Of a DNA stretch of 64,000 bases, positions 47,497 through 58,749 are shown in pieces. Both the position numbers and the translations under genes were made by a program. Each line of letters begins with the position of its first letter. Position 1 is the first letter of the stretch. Origin of the DNA: Cryptomeria japonica (lineage: Eukaryota; Streptophyta; Pinopsida; Cupressales; Cupressaceae); assembly GCF_030272615.1 (NCBI RefSeq), contig NC_081413.1, positions 551,302,136-551,366,135 on the forward strand. The letters are read 5' to 3'. Under the pieces are notes generated by a model that was not told the origin of the DNA, ran no database searches, and saw only the letters and a program-made list of their open reading frames with translations.

Positions 47497-47501
47497 ATCC
47501 C
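47497..47501. repeat. Target site duplication ATCCC, left
   Basis: ATCCC, identical to 54611-54615. Confidence 0.9.
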
Positions 47502-48902
47502 TGATGGTATGATGAAAGAATAAGTATCTGGTACAATACTAAGAGGGGGGGTGAATTAGTATATTGAAAAACTGAAACAAAGCTCCCAAACTCAAACTCA
47601 GTCAAACAAAGTAAACATATCTCAGTCAAGATCAATACTCATAAGAATACTTGACATAAACCGGTTTAACTGTTATGATAGCTTTAATAGTAAACAACTT
47701 CAACATCTATGTAAACATCAACAATGCTTAATCATAACTCGACATATTCATCTTCAATCCTTCTACTTAACATGCCTTATCAGAAATTAACCATATCAAC
47801 AAATAAAATCACAACCACAAAAGCATTCACCACTTGACACAAATGTTTATATGTGGAAAACCTAAATAGGTAAAAACCACAGTGAGATGGGACTCACAAG
47901 GATAGCTATCTGAACTCTTCTGAAGTTCGCTCTGTTAGGAGCCAAAGCCTATTAGAGCTTTACAATAAGTCTTGTTAAGAACTAATTCTGGTTAGGAATC
48001 ACCCAGTTAAAGGATTTACAAATATGCTTTGTCAGAAGCACAATACCCTATTAGGAGTAACCTCGCTGGAGGATTTAAGAATCCAAGATAATGGATCACC
48101 TTGTTAGAGGATTTAATGAGTAACCAAGCTTGTTAGAGCTCACCCAGTTAAGGGATTTAACTTCTACTATAATTGTTAGAAAACAACAGTCTTGTTGATA
48201 TGTCTGAATAGCACTACTTTTGCTTGATCAAATCCTTCTATATCCTTCAATCTGCCTTCACTCAAAGTGTAGATCTATTCACCGGTTTGGCAACTACACA
48301 CTCAACAGGTTTTCTACCAACCTTTCCAACAACCTATACAAACAACTTCATCGACCTTAAATAGAAATTAATTAGGTCGGTAATAGCAAAAACCTAATTC
48401 TCATCATTGAGATTACAAACAAGTCTATACAATCTTGACCGTTATAAATCATGACAATCTATTCACTTTCTTCAAGACAATTTCAACCGCTCTAATGGAC
48501 TTTGTAACTCATCACACATTGTGCATTAAATGCAATCCACTTTACTCCTTCCCTAGACAAGAACAAACATGCCAAAACAATTTGAATATATCTTCAATCA
48601 AATGATCACATGTGTCTCCATCATTACCGCTTATCAGATAATAAACCAACAAACTTGGTCGGTTAGGGTTTAACAGCTGATAGGGTTTTACTACTTACAT
48701 TACATAGAAAGGTTTAACCCTTTATACTGGTTCACCAGTTTACAACATGTTCCACAAAGCTCTTTTACCGGTTACTAGCCAATATCAAAATTAACAATAT
48801 CAGCAATAACATGAATACCATTACTAGTTCAATTGACATCAATGACAACATATCATTAATGCAATCTCTATGCAAAGTACCAATAATCTCCAAATACCAA
48901 CA
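47502..48902 (-). mobile_element. 3' LTR of copia family A, minus copy 2
   Basis: TGATGGTATGATG to ATACCAACA, 1401 bp, followed by the polypurine complement ATCTCCCCCTTT. It differs from its partner at 53209-54610 by about nine changes in the first 165 bases; the rest looks closer. It is a diverged subfamily relative to the other family A LTRs. Confidence 0.95.
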
Positions 48903-49256
48903 ATCTCCCCCTTTGGCATTGATGGCAATACAATTATCAACGCCTCTGAATGCTGCTAAGATTGGTGAATAGGAATCCTGGTTTACATTACCAAGTATTC
49001 ACCTTGCTCTTTCTGTCTTCAGTCTGTCATTAGTTCACTTAATCAGACACATAATTCTTCTCTCCAATCACATAATTCTCCTCCCCAATCACATAAATCT
49101 TCTCCCCCTTTGACAACAATTCCAAAGTGAAAGTAAAACATGTAATGTTGCTCTCACTGTGATGTTGATGCTCCCCCTATGGAATACATCCACTCCTTCA
49201 TCAATCCATGTAATATTCTTCAAGTAGTTCAGGGACTGATGTAATCAGCATCATGC
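48903..49256 (-). other. Polypurine tract and 3' non-coding region, minus copy 2
   Basis: CTCCCCCTTT blocks at 48905, 49102 and 49171. No coding capacity. Confidence 0.8.
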
Positions 49257-49650
49257 TCAACTGACTTCATGAAGAGGGACAACCCCCAATTGACTTCTAA
49301 GATACTCAAAAGTTGTCTTAAGCAAAGGTTTGGTAAAGATATCTGCAAGCTGCTCCTTGGTAGAAACATGCTCCAAGATAACATCTTTACTTTGAAATTT
49401 TTCCCTCAAGAAGTGATATTTCAATTCAATGTGCTTAGACCTTGCATGCAAAACAGGATTTTTGGAAATGTTTATTGCACTTGTATTATCACACAAAATC
49501 TTTATAGGTTCTGAGATTTCCATCTTCAAACCTTCCAAAATGTGCCTCATCCACATAGCTTGTGTGCAATTCATATAAGCTGCTACATACTCAGCTTCAG
49601 CAGTAGATTGTGAAGTGCAACTCTGCTTTTTACTACTCCAAGAGACTTCT
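49257..49650 (-). pseudogene. Copia family A RNase H, C-terminal part (minus copy 2)
   Basis: The open frame 49574-49257 carries MNCTQAMWMRHILEGLKMEI, KILCDNTSAINISKNPVLHA, HIELKYHFLREKFQ, KEQLADIFTKPLLKTTFEYL. It is readable upstream to VSW-SSKKQSC near 49646, where homology stops abruptly. This part is nearly unbroken. Confidence 0.9.
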
Positions 49651-50978
49651 ACACCAGTCCTCCCCTACACTTACTCCTTTACTATCACTGAAACCTAGCC
49701 GGACTTCTTCCAAGCTCACCTAGGCTCAGTATGCAGAATGATGATTGCCATTTCCTAGTTTCCTCCTACTGCCACTCTACTCTTACTATACATTTTCAGC
49801 TCTTCCTGAAGAACTCCAATGGCCGTGTGGATCCCATAGTTGAGGTTCAAGACAGAGCCATATTTACACTGTGAATTCAAAACAAAGAAATGAACAACAA
49901 AAAGGAAACTTTAATTACAAAATTGTAATGAAAAAATTAACAAAAACAAGACAGTACAACAATCAGCGATAGAAAACCAAAAAATAGACTTGTATGTATT
50001 TCTCTTATGTTTTTTTTGTAATATCCCACCAATCCAATGCCTTACAATTAGACTTTTATAGCTCATCCATCCATCATGAAACACAGACGGTTACAAACTG
50101 GAGAAAACGGTTTCATAACGGGTCATCGGCGTAGCCTAAGAACCTGGCTTTCGATGCTTGTTGGTGACTTGCAAAGTTTGCACTTTTCCATCGAGTCAAC
50201 AGAAAGACAACCAAACAGATATCTCGATCGTCCAATCTTGCTCGATCTCTCTTTTTGCGCTTTGCCACGTGGCACCCCCTGATTGGCTCTAGGGTCCCTA
50301 CGCTGCCACCTTAGCACAGCTTCACTAACCGCCCGAAATGAAACTCTTCTTTGTCACTGGGTCCCACCATGGTCACCAAGTCATGTGGAATAAACTTCGT
50401 GCATCTCGCCATAGAGGTATAGGGACAATCATCTGATCATCTCGGACTTGCTCACTCATTAACTTGCCTGAGCTTCTCTCTTGTCTGGTCCCACCACTTG
50501 GTCGCCAAGTCACGGGGAATAACTTTCATGCATCTCTCCATTGCGGTATAGCGACCATCGTTGATCCACCTTCAACCTACACGGTCGTTAACTCACCTCT
50601 TTTTTTGCACGTGCTTTGTCTCCAAGACGCGAGGATTATCTGGCGATCATCTTCCCATCGACAACCATAGGACCATCCAAGATCACCATCCGAGTATAGG
50701 TCAAGTTAATCATCGAGGAAACTTGAAACTACTCCTTCTGATACCCGATAACAATACTTTGAGCACTGATGACTTATCGGGTCATCGGGGTAACTGATCC
50801 ACTCCAAACTCTAGCAAACACATCGGGGTAGGTCTTGCCGAAAAGAGACATTTTAAAAACTACAACTAAACAACCATACAAATGGACTAGAGCCAGTCCT
50901 TATGTATTTACATGACCACTGGAAGGTCTCACAAGACAAAATTAGTTAAGGGCATTTCAACCCTTAGGTGCTTCTGCA
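49651..50978. other. Unrelated 1.33-kb segment in place of reverse transcriptase
   Basis: Homology to copia stops near 49647 (inside RNase H) and returns at about 50981 (end of integrase). The RT and linker, about 1.5 kb in relatives, are missing. The segment is less AT-rich than its surroundings. It contains a perfect G-box palindrome GCCACGTGGC (50264-50273) next to ATTGGC (a CCAAT box on minus, 50282), an imperfect repeat pair of about 80 bp (50360-50441 and 50487-50568) with a weaker third trace near 50620, and a CGGGTCATCGG repeat (50120 and 50778). No ORF is convincing. It may be captured host DNA, a non-autonomous element, or a fragment of another LTR. A CTTCT direct repeat (49646-49650, 50971-50975) is the only candidate duplication. 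Confidence 0.6.
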
Positions 50979-50981
50979 TTA

Positions 50982-51905
50982 ATCATTCTTAGCTTCAAAC
51001 TTGCTTATGTAATCATCTCTTTTAATAAAACATTTGCTACCAAATATTTTAAAATAGCTAACATCAGGTGATCTCCCATACCAGTACTCATATGGGGTCT
51101 TGTCCTTACCTCTTTTTACTAGAACTTTGTTCATTGTGTACACAGTTTTACTTACAGCTTCTTTCCAAAATGTTTTTGATACACCACCTTGTATCAATAT
51201 ATTTCTGGCAGCTTCAACCACTAAGCGGTTGTTTCTCTCTGCTATACCATTCTACTGTGGTGTCCTTGGTGCAGAAAGATGCCACTTGATACCATTATCA
51301 TCACAATATTTAGTGAACTCTACAGAAGTGAATTCACCGCCTTGATCTATTCTTAGACATTTAATCTTTTTCCCACTCTCTTTCTCAGCTAAGGCTCTGA
51401 ATGCCTTGAATTTTCCAAAATCTTCATTTTTATTCTTCAAGAATGTGACCCACATCATCCTTGAACAATCATCAGTGAAGATAATAAATTATTTGTCACC
51501 TTGAATGCTTCTTGTTCTTATTGGTCCACATAGATCTGTATGAACCAAATCTAACAAGTGCTCTGCTAAGAAGGACTTGCGCTTGAAAGTTGAAGAAGTC
51601 ATCTTTCCTAGTTGACATTCTTTACAAAGAGCATTAACTGGTTTGTCTAACTGAGGCAGACCTCTTACAGTCTTAGATTTGCTTACTTTAATAATATTGT
51701 CAAAATTAATATAAAAAAATCTCTTATGCCAAAGCCAGCTATCATCCATCTTTGCAATCAAATAGTTACTAATTTTAGGATCGAGATGAAACCGATTACC
51801 TTTGGTCTGTTTATTGTTTGTAATCAATTCTCCTTTGTTATCAAAGATTTTGCATGTACCATTTCTGAATTCCAGTGGGTATCCTTTGTCATTAAGTTGT
51901 GCCAC
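50982..51905 (-). pseudogene. Copia family A integrase (minus copy 2)
   Basis: Open pieces 51905-51489, 51458-51252 and 51221-50979 carry [126 protein letters not shown]. It ends at FEAKND where the unrelated segment starts. Stops near 51487, 51250 and 51222. Confidence 0.9.
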
Positions 51906-52200
51906 ACTAAGAAGATTGTGCTTTAGGCCTTCAACCCACTAGACATCGTCAGCACTGCTTTTCCCATTAAGAGAAATAATTCCTTTGTCTTTCACCATAC
52001 AGGGTGAGTCATTGCCAAATCTGACAACATCGCCATCAAATTCTTTTAGGGAAAGAAATTTGCTCCAATCGTCGATCATGTGATGTGAACAACCACTATC
52101 AATGATCCAATCATCAGAGTTATCCATTCTGGATACTAGTGCCTTCTGATCTGATATTTCTTCCTTAATTACTACAAACACAATATCTTCGCCATCATCA
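51906..52200 (-). pseudogene. Copia family A protease (minus copy 2)
   Basis: Open frame 52181-51939 with DDWIIDSGCSHHMIDDWSKF (DSG active site intact), RFGNDSPCMVK and ISLNGKSSADDV, then a stop where relatives have Trp. Confidence 0.85.
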
Positions 52201-53137
52201 TCAGATTCTTCATCAGTAATACTATTGTCAATAGCTACAAGACAATCTCTCTTTCCTTTACCCTTATACTTCTTAAATTTGTCTCTCTTGTATTCATTTT
52301 CACCATTAGGGCAATTTGCTGCTATATGACCAATCTTGTTGCGTGCAAAACATTTTAAAGGTAGCTTACCTTTATATTTACCGGTGCCTCTAGGAAGTTA
52401 TTTTGCCAACAATGCTTCAAGATCCACTAAGCCTTCATCATCTTCAGCATCTCTGTTGGATCTAGATTCATAGTTATGGCCGGTATCTGTATTTCTTCTC
52501 ACAGATGGGTTAGAGACAAAAGCTCTAAATGCATATTATGATCTTTGTACACTACCATCATAGCCATTTAGTTCAAAAGCAGTAAGTTTTCCAATAACGG
52601 AGCCAAGAGTTACCTTTGTCTTATCAATACATTTTAGCTCCTGAGTAGCTGCAACTCGGATAGCGTAGACCGGTAGAAGGGTTCTCAGTACTTTACTGAT
52701 TACTGTGGCATCTTCCACTTCCCCTCCTGCACTCTTTATCTCACCAACTATCTCTTTAATCCTTTGACCATATTGTTGGATGTTCTCACCTTCAGACATT
52801 CTCATGTCATCAAACTTGCCTCTTAAACTCTCTTCTTTAGTAATCTTGACATGTTGATCACATCTTCTAATTTCTTCCATACTTCATATGCAGTTTCAAG
52901 ACCATGAACATCTACATATTAAGCATCGGACAGGGAACTAATAATAGCTTCTAATGTCTGGTGATTTTCTTGTTGTTCTTTCTTTTGATCATCAGTCAAG
53001 GGTCCAGTAGGTGTAGTATACTTATTTTCTATATGCTCCCAATACAGACTACCAAGACTCTTAATGTAAATCCTCATCCTATCACTCCATATTCTATAGT
53101 TATCTTTGTTAAACTTTGGACCTTCTTTCTTCATCAT
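52201..53137 (-). pseudogene. Copia family A gag (minus copy 2)
   Basis: Starts with two Met codons at 53137. NKDNYRIWSDRMRIYIKSLG, DDQKKEQQENHQTLEAIISS, a stop near 52918, a short deletion near 52870, ESLRGKFDDMRMSEGENIQQ, VISKVLRTLLPVYAIRVAAT, and a knuckle CFARNKIGHIAANC with the second Cys changed to Arg (52295-52350). Confidence 0.9.
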
Positions 53138-53194
53138 GATCTACAAAATCTTTTCCTCAAGCTATTAGGCTTTTAGATTAAGAGGACCTAAGTC

Positions 53195-53208
53195 GCTCTA
53201 ATACCAAT
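53195..53208 (-). other. Primer binding site, minus copy 2
   Basis: ATTGGTATTAGAGC on minus, one base from the initiator-tRNA-Met complement. It touches the LTR. Confidence 0.8.
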
Positions 53209-54610
53209 TGATGGTATGATGAAATAATAAGTATCTGGTAGAATACTGAGAGGGGGGTGAATCAGTATATAGAAAAACTAAAACAAAGTTCCCAAACTCA
53301 AACTCAGTCAAACAAAGTAAACATATCTCAGTCAAGATCAATACTCATAAGAATACTTGACATCAACCGGTTTAACTGTTATGACAGCTTTAACAGTAAA
53401 CAACTTCAACATCTATGTAAACATCAACAATGCTTAATCATAACTCAACATATTCATCTTCAATGCTTCTACTTAACATGCCTTATCAGAAATTAACCAT
53501 ATCAACAAATAAAGTCACAACCACAAAAGCATTCACCACTTGACACAAATGTTTATATGTGGAAAACCTAAATAGGTAAAAACCATGGTGAGATGGGACT
53601 CATGAGGATAGCTATATGAACTCTTCTGAAGTTCGCCCTGTTAGGAGCCAAAGCCTGTTAGAGCTTTACAATAAGTCCTGTTAAGAACTAATTCCAGTTA
53701 GGAATCACCCGGTTAAAGGATTTACAAATATGCTTTTTCAGAAGCACAATACCCTATTAGGAGTAACCTCGCTAGAGGATTTAAGAATCCAAGCTAATGG
53801 ATCACCTTGTTAGAGGATTTAATGAGTAAACAAGCTTGTTAGAGCTCACTTGGTTAAGGGATTTAACTTCTGCTGTAATTGTTAGAAAACAACAGTCTTG
53901 TTGATATGTCTGAATAGCACTACTTTTGCTTGATCAAATCCTTCTATATCCTTCAATCTGCCTTCACTCAAAGTGCAGATCCATTCACTAGTTTGGCAAC
54001 TACACACTCAATAGGTTTTCTACCAACCTTGCCAACAACCTATACAAACAACTTCATCGACCTTAAATAGAAATTAATTAGGTTGGTAACACAACAAAAA
54101 CCTAATTCTCATCATCAAGATTACAAACAAGTTTGTACAATCTTTACTGTTAAAAATCATGACAATCTATTCACTTTCTTCAAGACAATTTCAACCGCTC
54201 CAATGGACTTTATAACTCATCACACGCTATGCATTAAATGCAATCCACTTTGCTCCTTCCCTAGACAAGAACAAACGTGCCAAAACAATTTGAATATACC
54301 CTCAATCAAATGATCACACGTGTCTCCATCATTACCGCTTATCAGATAATAAACCAACAAACTTGGTCGGTTAGGGTTTAACAGCAGATAGGGTTTTACC
54401 ACTTACATTACATAGAAAGGTTTAACCCTTTATACCGGTTCGCCGGTTTACAACATGTTCCACAAAGCTCTTTTACCGGTTACTAGCCAATATCAAAATC
54501 AATAATATCAGCAATAACATGAATACCATTACCTATTCAATTGACATCAATGACAACATATCATTAATGCAATCTCTATGCAAAGTACCAATAATCTCCA
54601 AATACCAACA
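53209..54610 (-). mobile_element. 5' LTR of copia family A, minus copy 2
   Basis: TGATGGTATGATG to ATACCAACA, 1402 bp, partner of 47502-48902. The ATCCC duplication follows directly. Confidence 0.95.
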
Positions 54611-54615
54611 ATCCC
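54611..54615. repeat. Target site duplication ATCCC, right
   Basis: ATCCC, identical to 47497-47501. Confidence 0.9.
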
Positions 54616-54948
54616 AAGTTTCCTTGGCGGATGAGCAGTGCATGACCTTAACAAACTCATTATCAAACAGACCACTGAGAATAGCATGCTTGGCCTTGGG
54701 ATTGTTTTCATACTATTTTTTAACATCTGGATCTATAGAAGGATTATTAGGGACAGTATACCCATTGTTTACAGACATCCAAACATCAAAACCTAGGGAG
54801 GACAAATAGGTTTCCATTGTTCTTCTCCAGAAGGCATAGTTGGTACCATCAAACATGGGAGCTTTGGAGGAGGAGGACTCATTCCTTTCCATTGTGTTCT
54901 TAAACCAGACTCGACCCAAGCTAGAGAAATCTTTGACAAATAGGTAAC
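54616..54948 (-). pseudogene. Copia family B gag, N-terminal part
   Basis: Minus strand from an ATG near 54892: SSSSKAPMFDGTNYAFWRRT, METYLSSLGFDVWMSVNNGY, then a stop near 54714, and AKHAILSGLFDNEFVKVMHC, AKETW at the insertion. The FDGTNYAFW motif is the standard copia gag start (DUF4219-like). The frame resumes at 47496 when the family A element and one ATCCC are removed. Confidence 0.85.
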
Positions 54949-54967
54949 CTAATGCTCTGATACCAAT
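54949..54967 (-). other. Primer binding site, family B
   Basis: ATTGGTATCAGAGCATT on minus contains the exact initiator-tRNA-Met complement TGGTATCAGAGC, adjacent to the LTR. Confidence 0.9.
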
Positions 54968-56094
54968 TGTAGAACACAAGATATCACTGAGAGGGTCGAG
55001 TGAATCAGTGATTATAAATAATTTCAAACAATGTGTGCAACCGGTAGGATAGTGAAAGAACTAACAAGCAATCACACACAAGAGCACATCACATAACACC
55101 AGATATACGAGGAAAACCCAATGTGGGAAAAACCTCGGTGAGAAATTCTGCTGGAGATCTATTGCTCCAATCCAGCCTCACAGTGAAATAACAGTTTTAC
55201 AATGTTTAGGGAACCAACCCAAGGAGCGCCAACCCCTAGCTATTTATGGGCACCTACCCAAAGGATCACAAAACCCTATTATATTTTGAGCACCAACTCC
55301 AGGAGAACCAACCCATGAAAACTATTCACTCTAACGATTAAAATCTTATCTATCACACTGCTTCTTCTTTTCTACTGGTCTTTTGTTCTTACTTTTTGAA
55401 CCCTCTACAACCCAGTTTCAGCCTTTCTAGATCTTCTCTGAAACTCACTCTGCTCTCCTTCACTCTCTGCTGCTATCTTACCAGTTCGGACAATATCGGT
55501 TTAACAGACTGTTATACTCTATAATAGTTTGTCGGTTTCCTCAACCCTTGTCGGTTAAACCTTCCTTACCGGTTCTTCTCCCACACTCAGTCGCTTCAAT
55601 ATTTTCTATCACACTTAGACTAATCAACTCTTGCCTCGTAGAGATTCACTGTATCATAAATCTCTAATCAAGCATCCTCTATCAACATACTTAATTTTTT
55701 TATCTGCATATTTATATATATGCTTTCCTGCCAAAACAAAAACTCAAACTTCACGCGCTTAGGATTTTCTTCACTGACCTTGATCCATATCGAATCGGAT
55801 CTCATCTTTCTAGAATTGACAACCTGCAATAGTACAACAAAAATATTTGTCCTCTTTTATTATTCCTATGAATGTTTACTATATTTAACAAACTAGACTA
55901 TGTTCACCAGTCTTGATTTTGTCGATCACAATAAATGATCTAGCAGTTTCCTTCTCCAGATCAGCAAGACAATTAGATATCCTACTTCAATCATAATGCC
56001 AAAGAATAAAATCTCTACCCTTCAATTTGCTTTGAGCTGCAATCCACTGCAACTAATTTATGATTTTTGCAGTCGATATTTAATACGGACTTAG
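54968..56094 (-). mobile_element. 5' LTR of copia family B, truncated
   Basis: TGTAGAACACAAGATATCAC onward matches 31688-32758. At about 56094 (CGGACTTAGTC) the match ends and Ty3 pol begins, so about 370-390 bp of the U3 end are missing. Confidence 0.9.
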
Positions 56095-57030
56095 TCACAA
56101 GATGTATTATGTGTGGATTTTTTGGTGTCCCTAGATTGACTTCCTTTGTCTCCTCTATAAGGATGGATGATCTTTCTTGATTTTTGCTAAAGGGGAGAAT
56201 GTGAAACCTTCCATCCTCATGCACCTCAAAGAGGTTTTCACCTTTGTATGTGGCCTTTGTTTTTACTCTTTTGGGATTTAGGAGTGTCGCAGTGTGGTTT
56301 TCACTAGAAAATCCTTTTTTATTGATATATTTTTGCAACTGAAAGGTTTGGCATTGTCTCCAAAATAAGCCGCATTGTTGAGTTCAATAGAAAACCCTTC
56401 TTTGTGATCCCCGCTTGGTATGTTATCTTGTAACTCAACAAATTCTATGATCGCCTCATCAGGAAGCTATCTAGGAGTTGGGGATCTTGTTGATTCCAGT
56501 CAATGAGTTCAGGGTGAATAATTGGCAAGGCTTCATCAATTAGGTTTAGGTAATAGGATGCATTAGTTAGGTTGAGTATGGAGGTATCGACGTCATCATC
56601 AATATTTTCTCCTTCATAATCAGGCTTGGGAGGTGACCTATCTATATGAGAAGTGTCCTCATTATCTCGTATCCAAAAAGTATTAATCCATGTAACCCCT
56701 TCAACTTGCTTAATGTCAACATAATCTTTGTTTGAATCATGCAAAGAATCTCATTCATATTCATTTGAATCGATCTCATCATCAATAGGGATAATTATGT
56801 CACTGTACCTTAGAGGGATGTCATCAGGGTTGAAAGGTTGTGGACAGCTACTACAGGTGTCGTATCTAATGTGATTGTTGATGTTGCTTGGGTGTCTGAA
56901 ATAGACAAAGGGCTTTATCCCTGGAGTGATAGACTTTTGTAAAACATTTCCCATTTGCTTGTCGGTTGCATGTGTTGGGTTGAATGGGAAGTGTTCACAT
57001 GATTCGGATCTGCTGATGTCATGGGTTTAT
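56095..57030 (-). pseudogene. Ty3/gypsy polyprotein segment before RT
   Basis: Minus-strand frames 56954-56751, 56744-56445 and 56338-56095 form one decayed stretch with FDIWIRDNEDTS-like text (WINTFWIRDNEDTSHIDRSP), DEALPIIHPELIDWNQQDPQ and EETKEVNLGTPKNPHIIHL. This is the usual linker just upstream of RT in Tat-type Ty3 elements. About 60 codons before the KMHP block at 31670 are missing at the copia junction. Confidence 0.75.
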
Positions 57031-57260
57031 CTACAAGGGACCAAAGTTTGACTCTAGGTGTGATAGATCTCTATGTAGATTCCTTTGGTTTGCTAGTAAG
57101 CTTGAGCTTAGAAGAGTCACCTGGATTAGGAGTAATCCAAGTCCTGTTTTGTCCCTTGTTTTTAAAAAAGGTTGTAATGGCTCTTGCACCCCTTGCTTGT
57201 TGAATCCTAATGTACTATGGCCATCATAGCCCATATTTTGCATCATGGAGAAGCCTTTGT
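57031..57260 (-). pseudogene. Ty3 G-patch domain
   Basis: MMQNMGYDGHSTLGFNKQGV with QEPLQPFLKTRDKTGLGL is a G-patch-type motif (short, Gly-rich, GLG repeats). G-patch modules occur after the protease in several retroelements. It may aid protease or RNA binding. The frame breaks soon after. Confidence 0.7.
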
Positions 57261-58070
57261 TGTACTTCTCTGTAGGGATCTAAATCTTTTGTTTACCTTT
57301 GTCTAAGGGATCTGTATAAATCCATCCCGCCAAGTCTTCATCAATAGTTTCTTTCTCTTGTAATTTTCCTGGGGTGAACCTATCAAGTGTACCAGTATTT
57401 TTTGCAATGGGTGACTTGAGTGTAATTTGTGTCCTTCCATGAGTCCTAGGAGAGATAGGTAGTTGGCCAACATAGAAAAGTTGGCTGAGGTTATATTCTC
57501 CTATGCTTTCATCTTTGACCTTCATCTTAAGTTTGTCTTGTTTGGGTGTAGGGATTGATGTATTGGTAAGAGAAGTTGGGTGGACGTATGATGAAGATGT
57601 GGTGGCTTCTCTGTTGCTAGGCACTGTGATATCCGGTTAATTCCTTATATTGTGACAATAGGCAAATGGGTTAGCATCGCCAAGGATAGTAATTTCCACT
57701 CCATTATGTGGAAATTTAATGCATTGATGGTAAGTGGATGGTATTGCTTGCATGGCATGGATCCATGGTCTACCTAGTAGGAGATTGTAGGGAAGAGGTA
57801 GATATAGGACTTGGCAAATCACATCCTTCACCAAAGATCCTACTCTAATTGGTAAAGCGACGCTCTCTTTTGAGGAATGTTCAACATCATCATAGATCTT
57901 GATGGTGATCTTCTTTCTATCATATAATCCTCCTTTGGAATATCCCAATGTTGTGATCATTTACAAGGTGCAAATGTTAAGGCCAACTCCATTATCAACC
58001 AAGACTCACTTGATTCTATGTTGATATATGAATCCCTCAATGTGTAGAGGGGAATTATGTGGCTACTAAA
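57261..58070 (-). pseudogene. Ty3/gypsy aspartic protease region
   Basis: The active-site-like VDNGVGLNICTL lies near 58010-57965, where a stop follows. The open frame 57960-57637 then has YDRKKITIKIYDDVEHSSKE and LPLPYNLLLGRPWIHAMQAI, the conserved LLGRPWIH block of plant Ty3 proteases. The DSG-type triad reads DNG. The downstream frame 57624-57280 is a low-complexity linker. Confidence 0.8.
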
Positions 58071-58749
58071 ATGATACATCATCACTCTCAGTGAATGTGA
58101 GACATGGTGATGATTTGAGACTTCCAACCATGGCTTGAAATTGACTTGTGTTTAGGTTGGACGGAACTAACGCTTCTTGGAGAGCTTGGTCCAAGATAGT
58201 TTTATGTGAGTGTGATAGGCACAAAATCTCTAGTATGAAAATGAGGGTTGGATTCTTATCCAATTGGTCTACAAGGTTATAATGTTTGGGCATGTATGCC
58301 GCTCTTGATGGTGCTCTTGATAAGACAAGTTTGCTATGATGGGTAAAAATATTGTATACAGGATCTTTGCCTTTGATGGTGATGGTAGCAACTTGTTCGT
58401 TGGAATCATAAAGATTATTGATAGTATACGTATATGTTGTGCATGTATAGTCTATCGTGTTATATTGGTTCTTACCCTAATGGGATGGACCTCCTTTCTC
58501 ATATGATGGGAGTGGATTACTGAACATGGTGCGATCTTTGTTGGAATTTTTTGCATTGTGGCCATCTACTTCTATGTTACCTTGATCAATGAGGTCTTGA
58601 ATGATGTCCTTTAGTCGATGGCAATTATTTGTCTTATGACCCTTTCCTTTGTGAAAGTCACAATACTAATTATCCCTCCACTATAGTGGTTTAATTTGAG
58701 GCTCATAATTCGATGTTTTTGGCAACATGATAAGATTAGAAGATTTTTT
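58071..58749 (-). pseudogene. Ty3 gag C-terminal part with zinc knuckle
   Basis: CDFHKGKGHKTNNCHRLKD near 58670-58615 is a CX2HX4HX4C-like knuckle found in Tat gag. The linker SRAAYMPKHYNLVDQLDKNP and LDQALQEALVPSNLNTSQFQ follow (58293-58066). Confidence 0.75.

Noticed and set aside
49646-50975. CTTCT as target duplication of the 1.33-kb segment
   Set aside because: The flanks are not continuous copia sequence without it, the segment lacks TG/CA ends, and 5 bp matches easily by chance.
31688-56094. Copia B target duplication
   Set aside because: The outer end of the 5' LTR is missing, so no honest comparison of flanks is possible.
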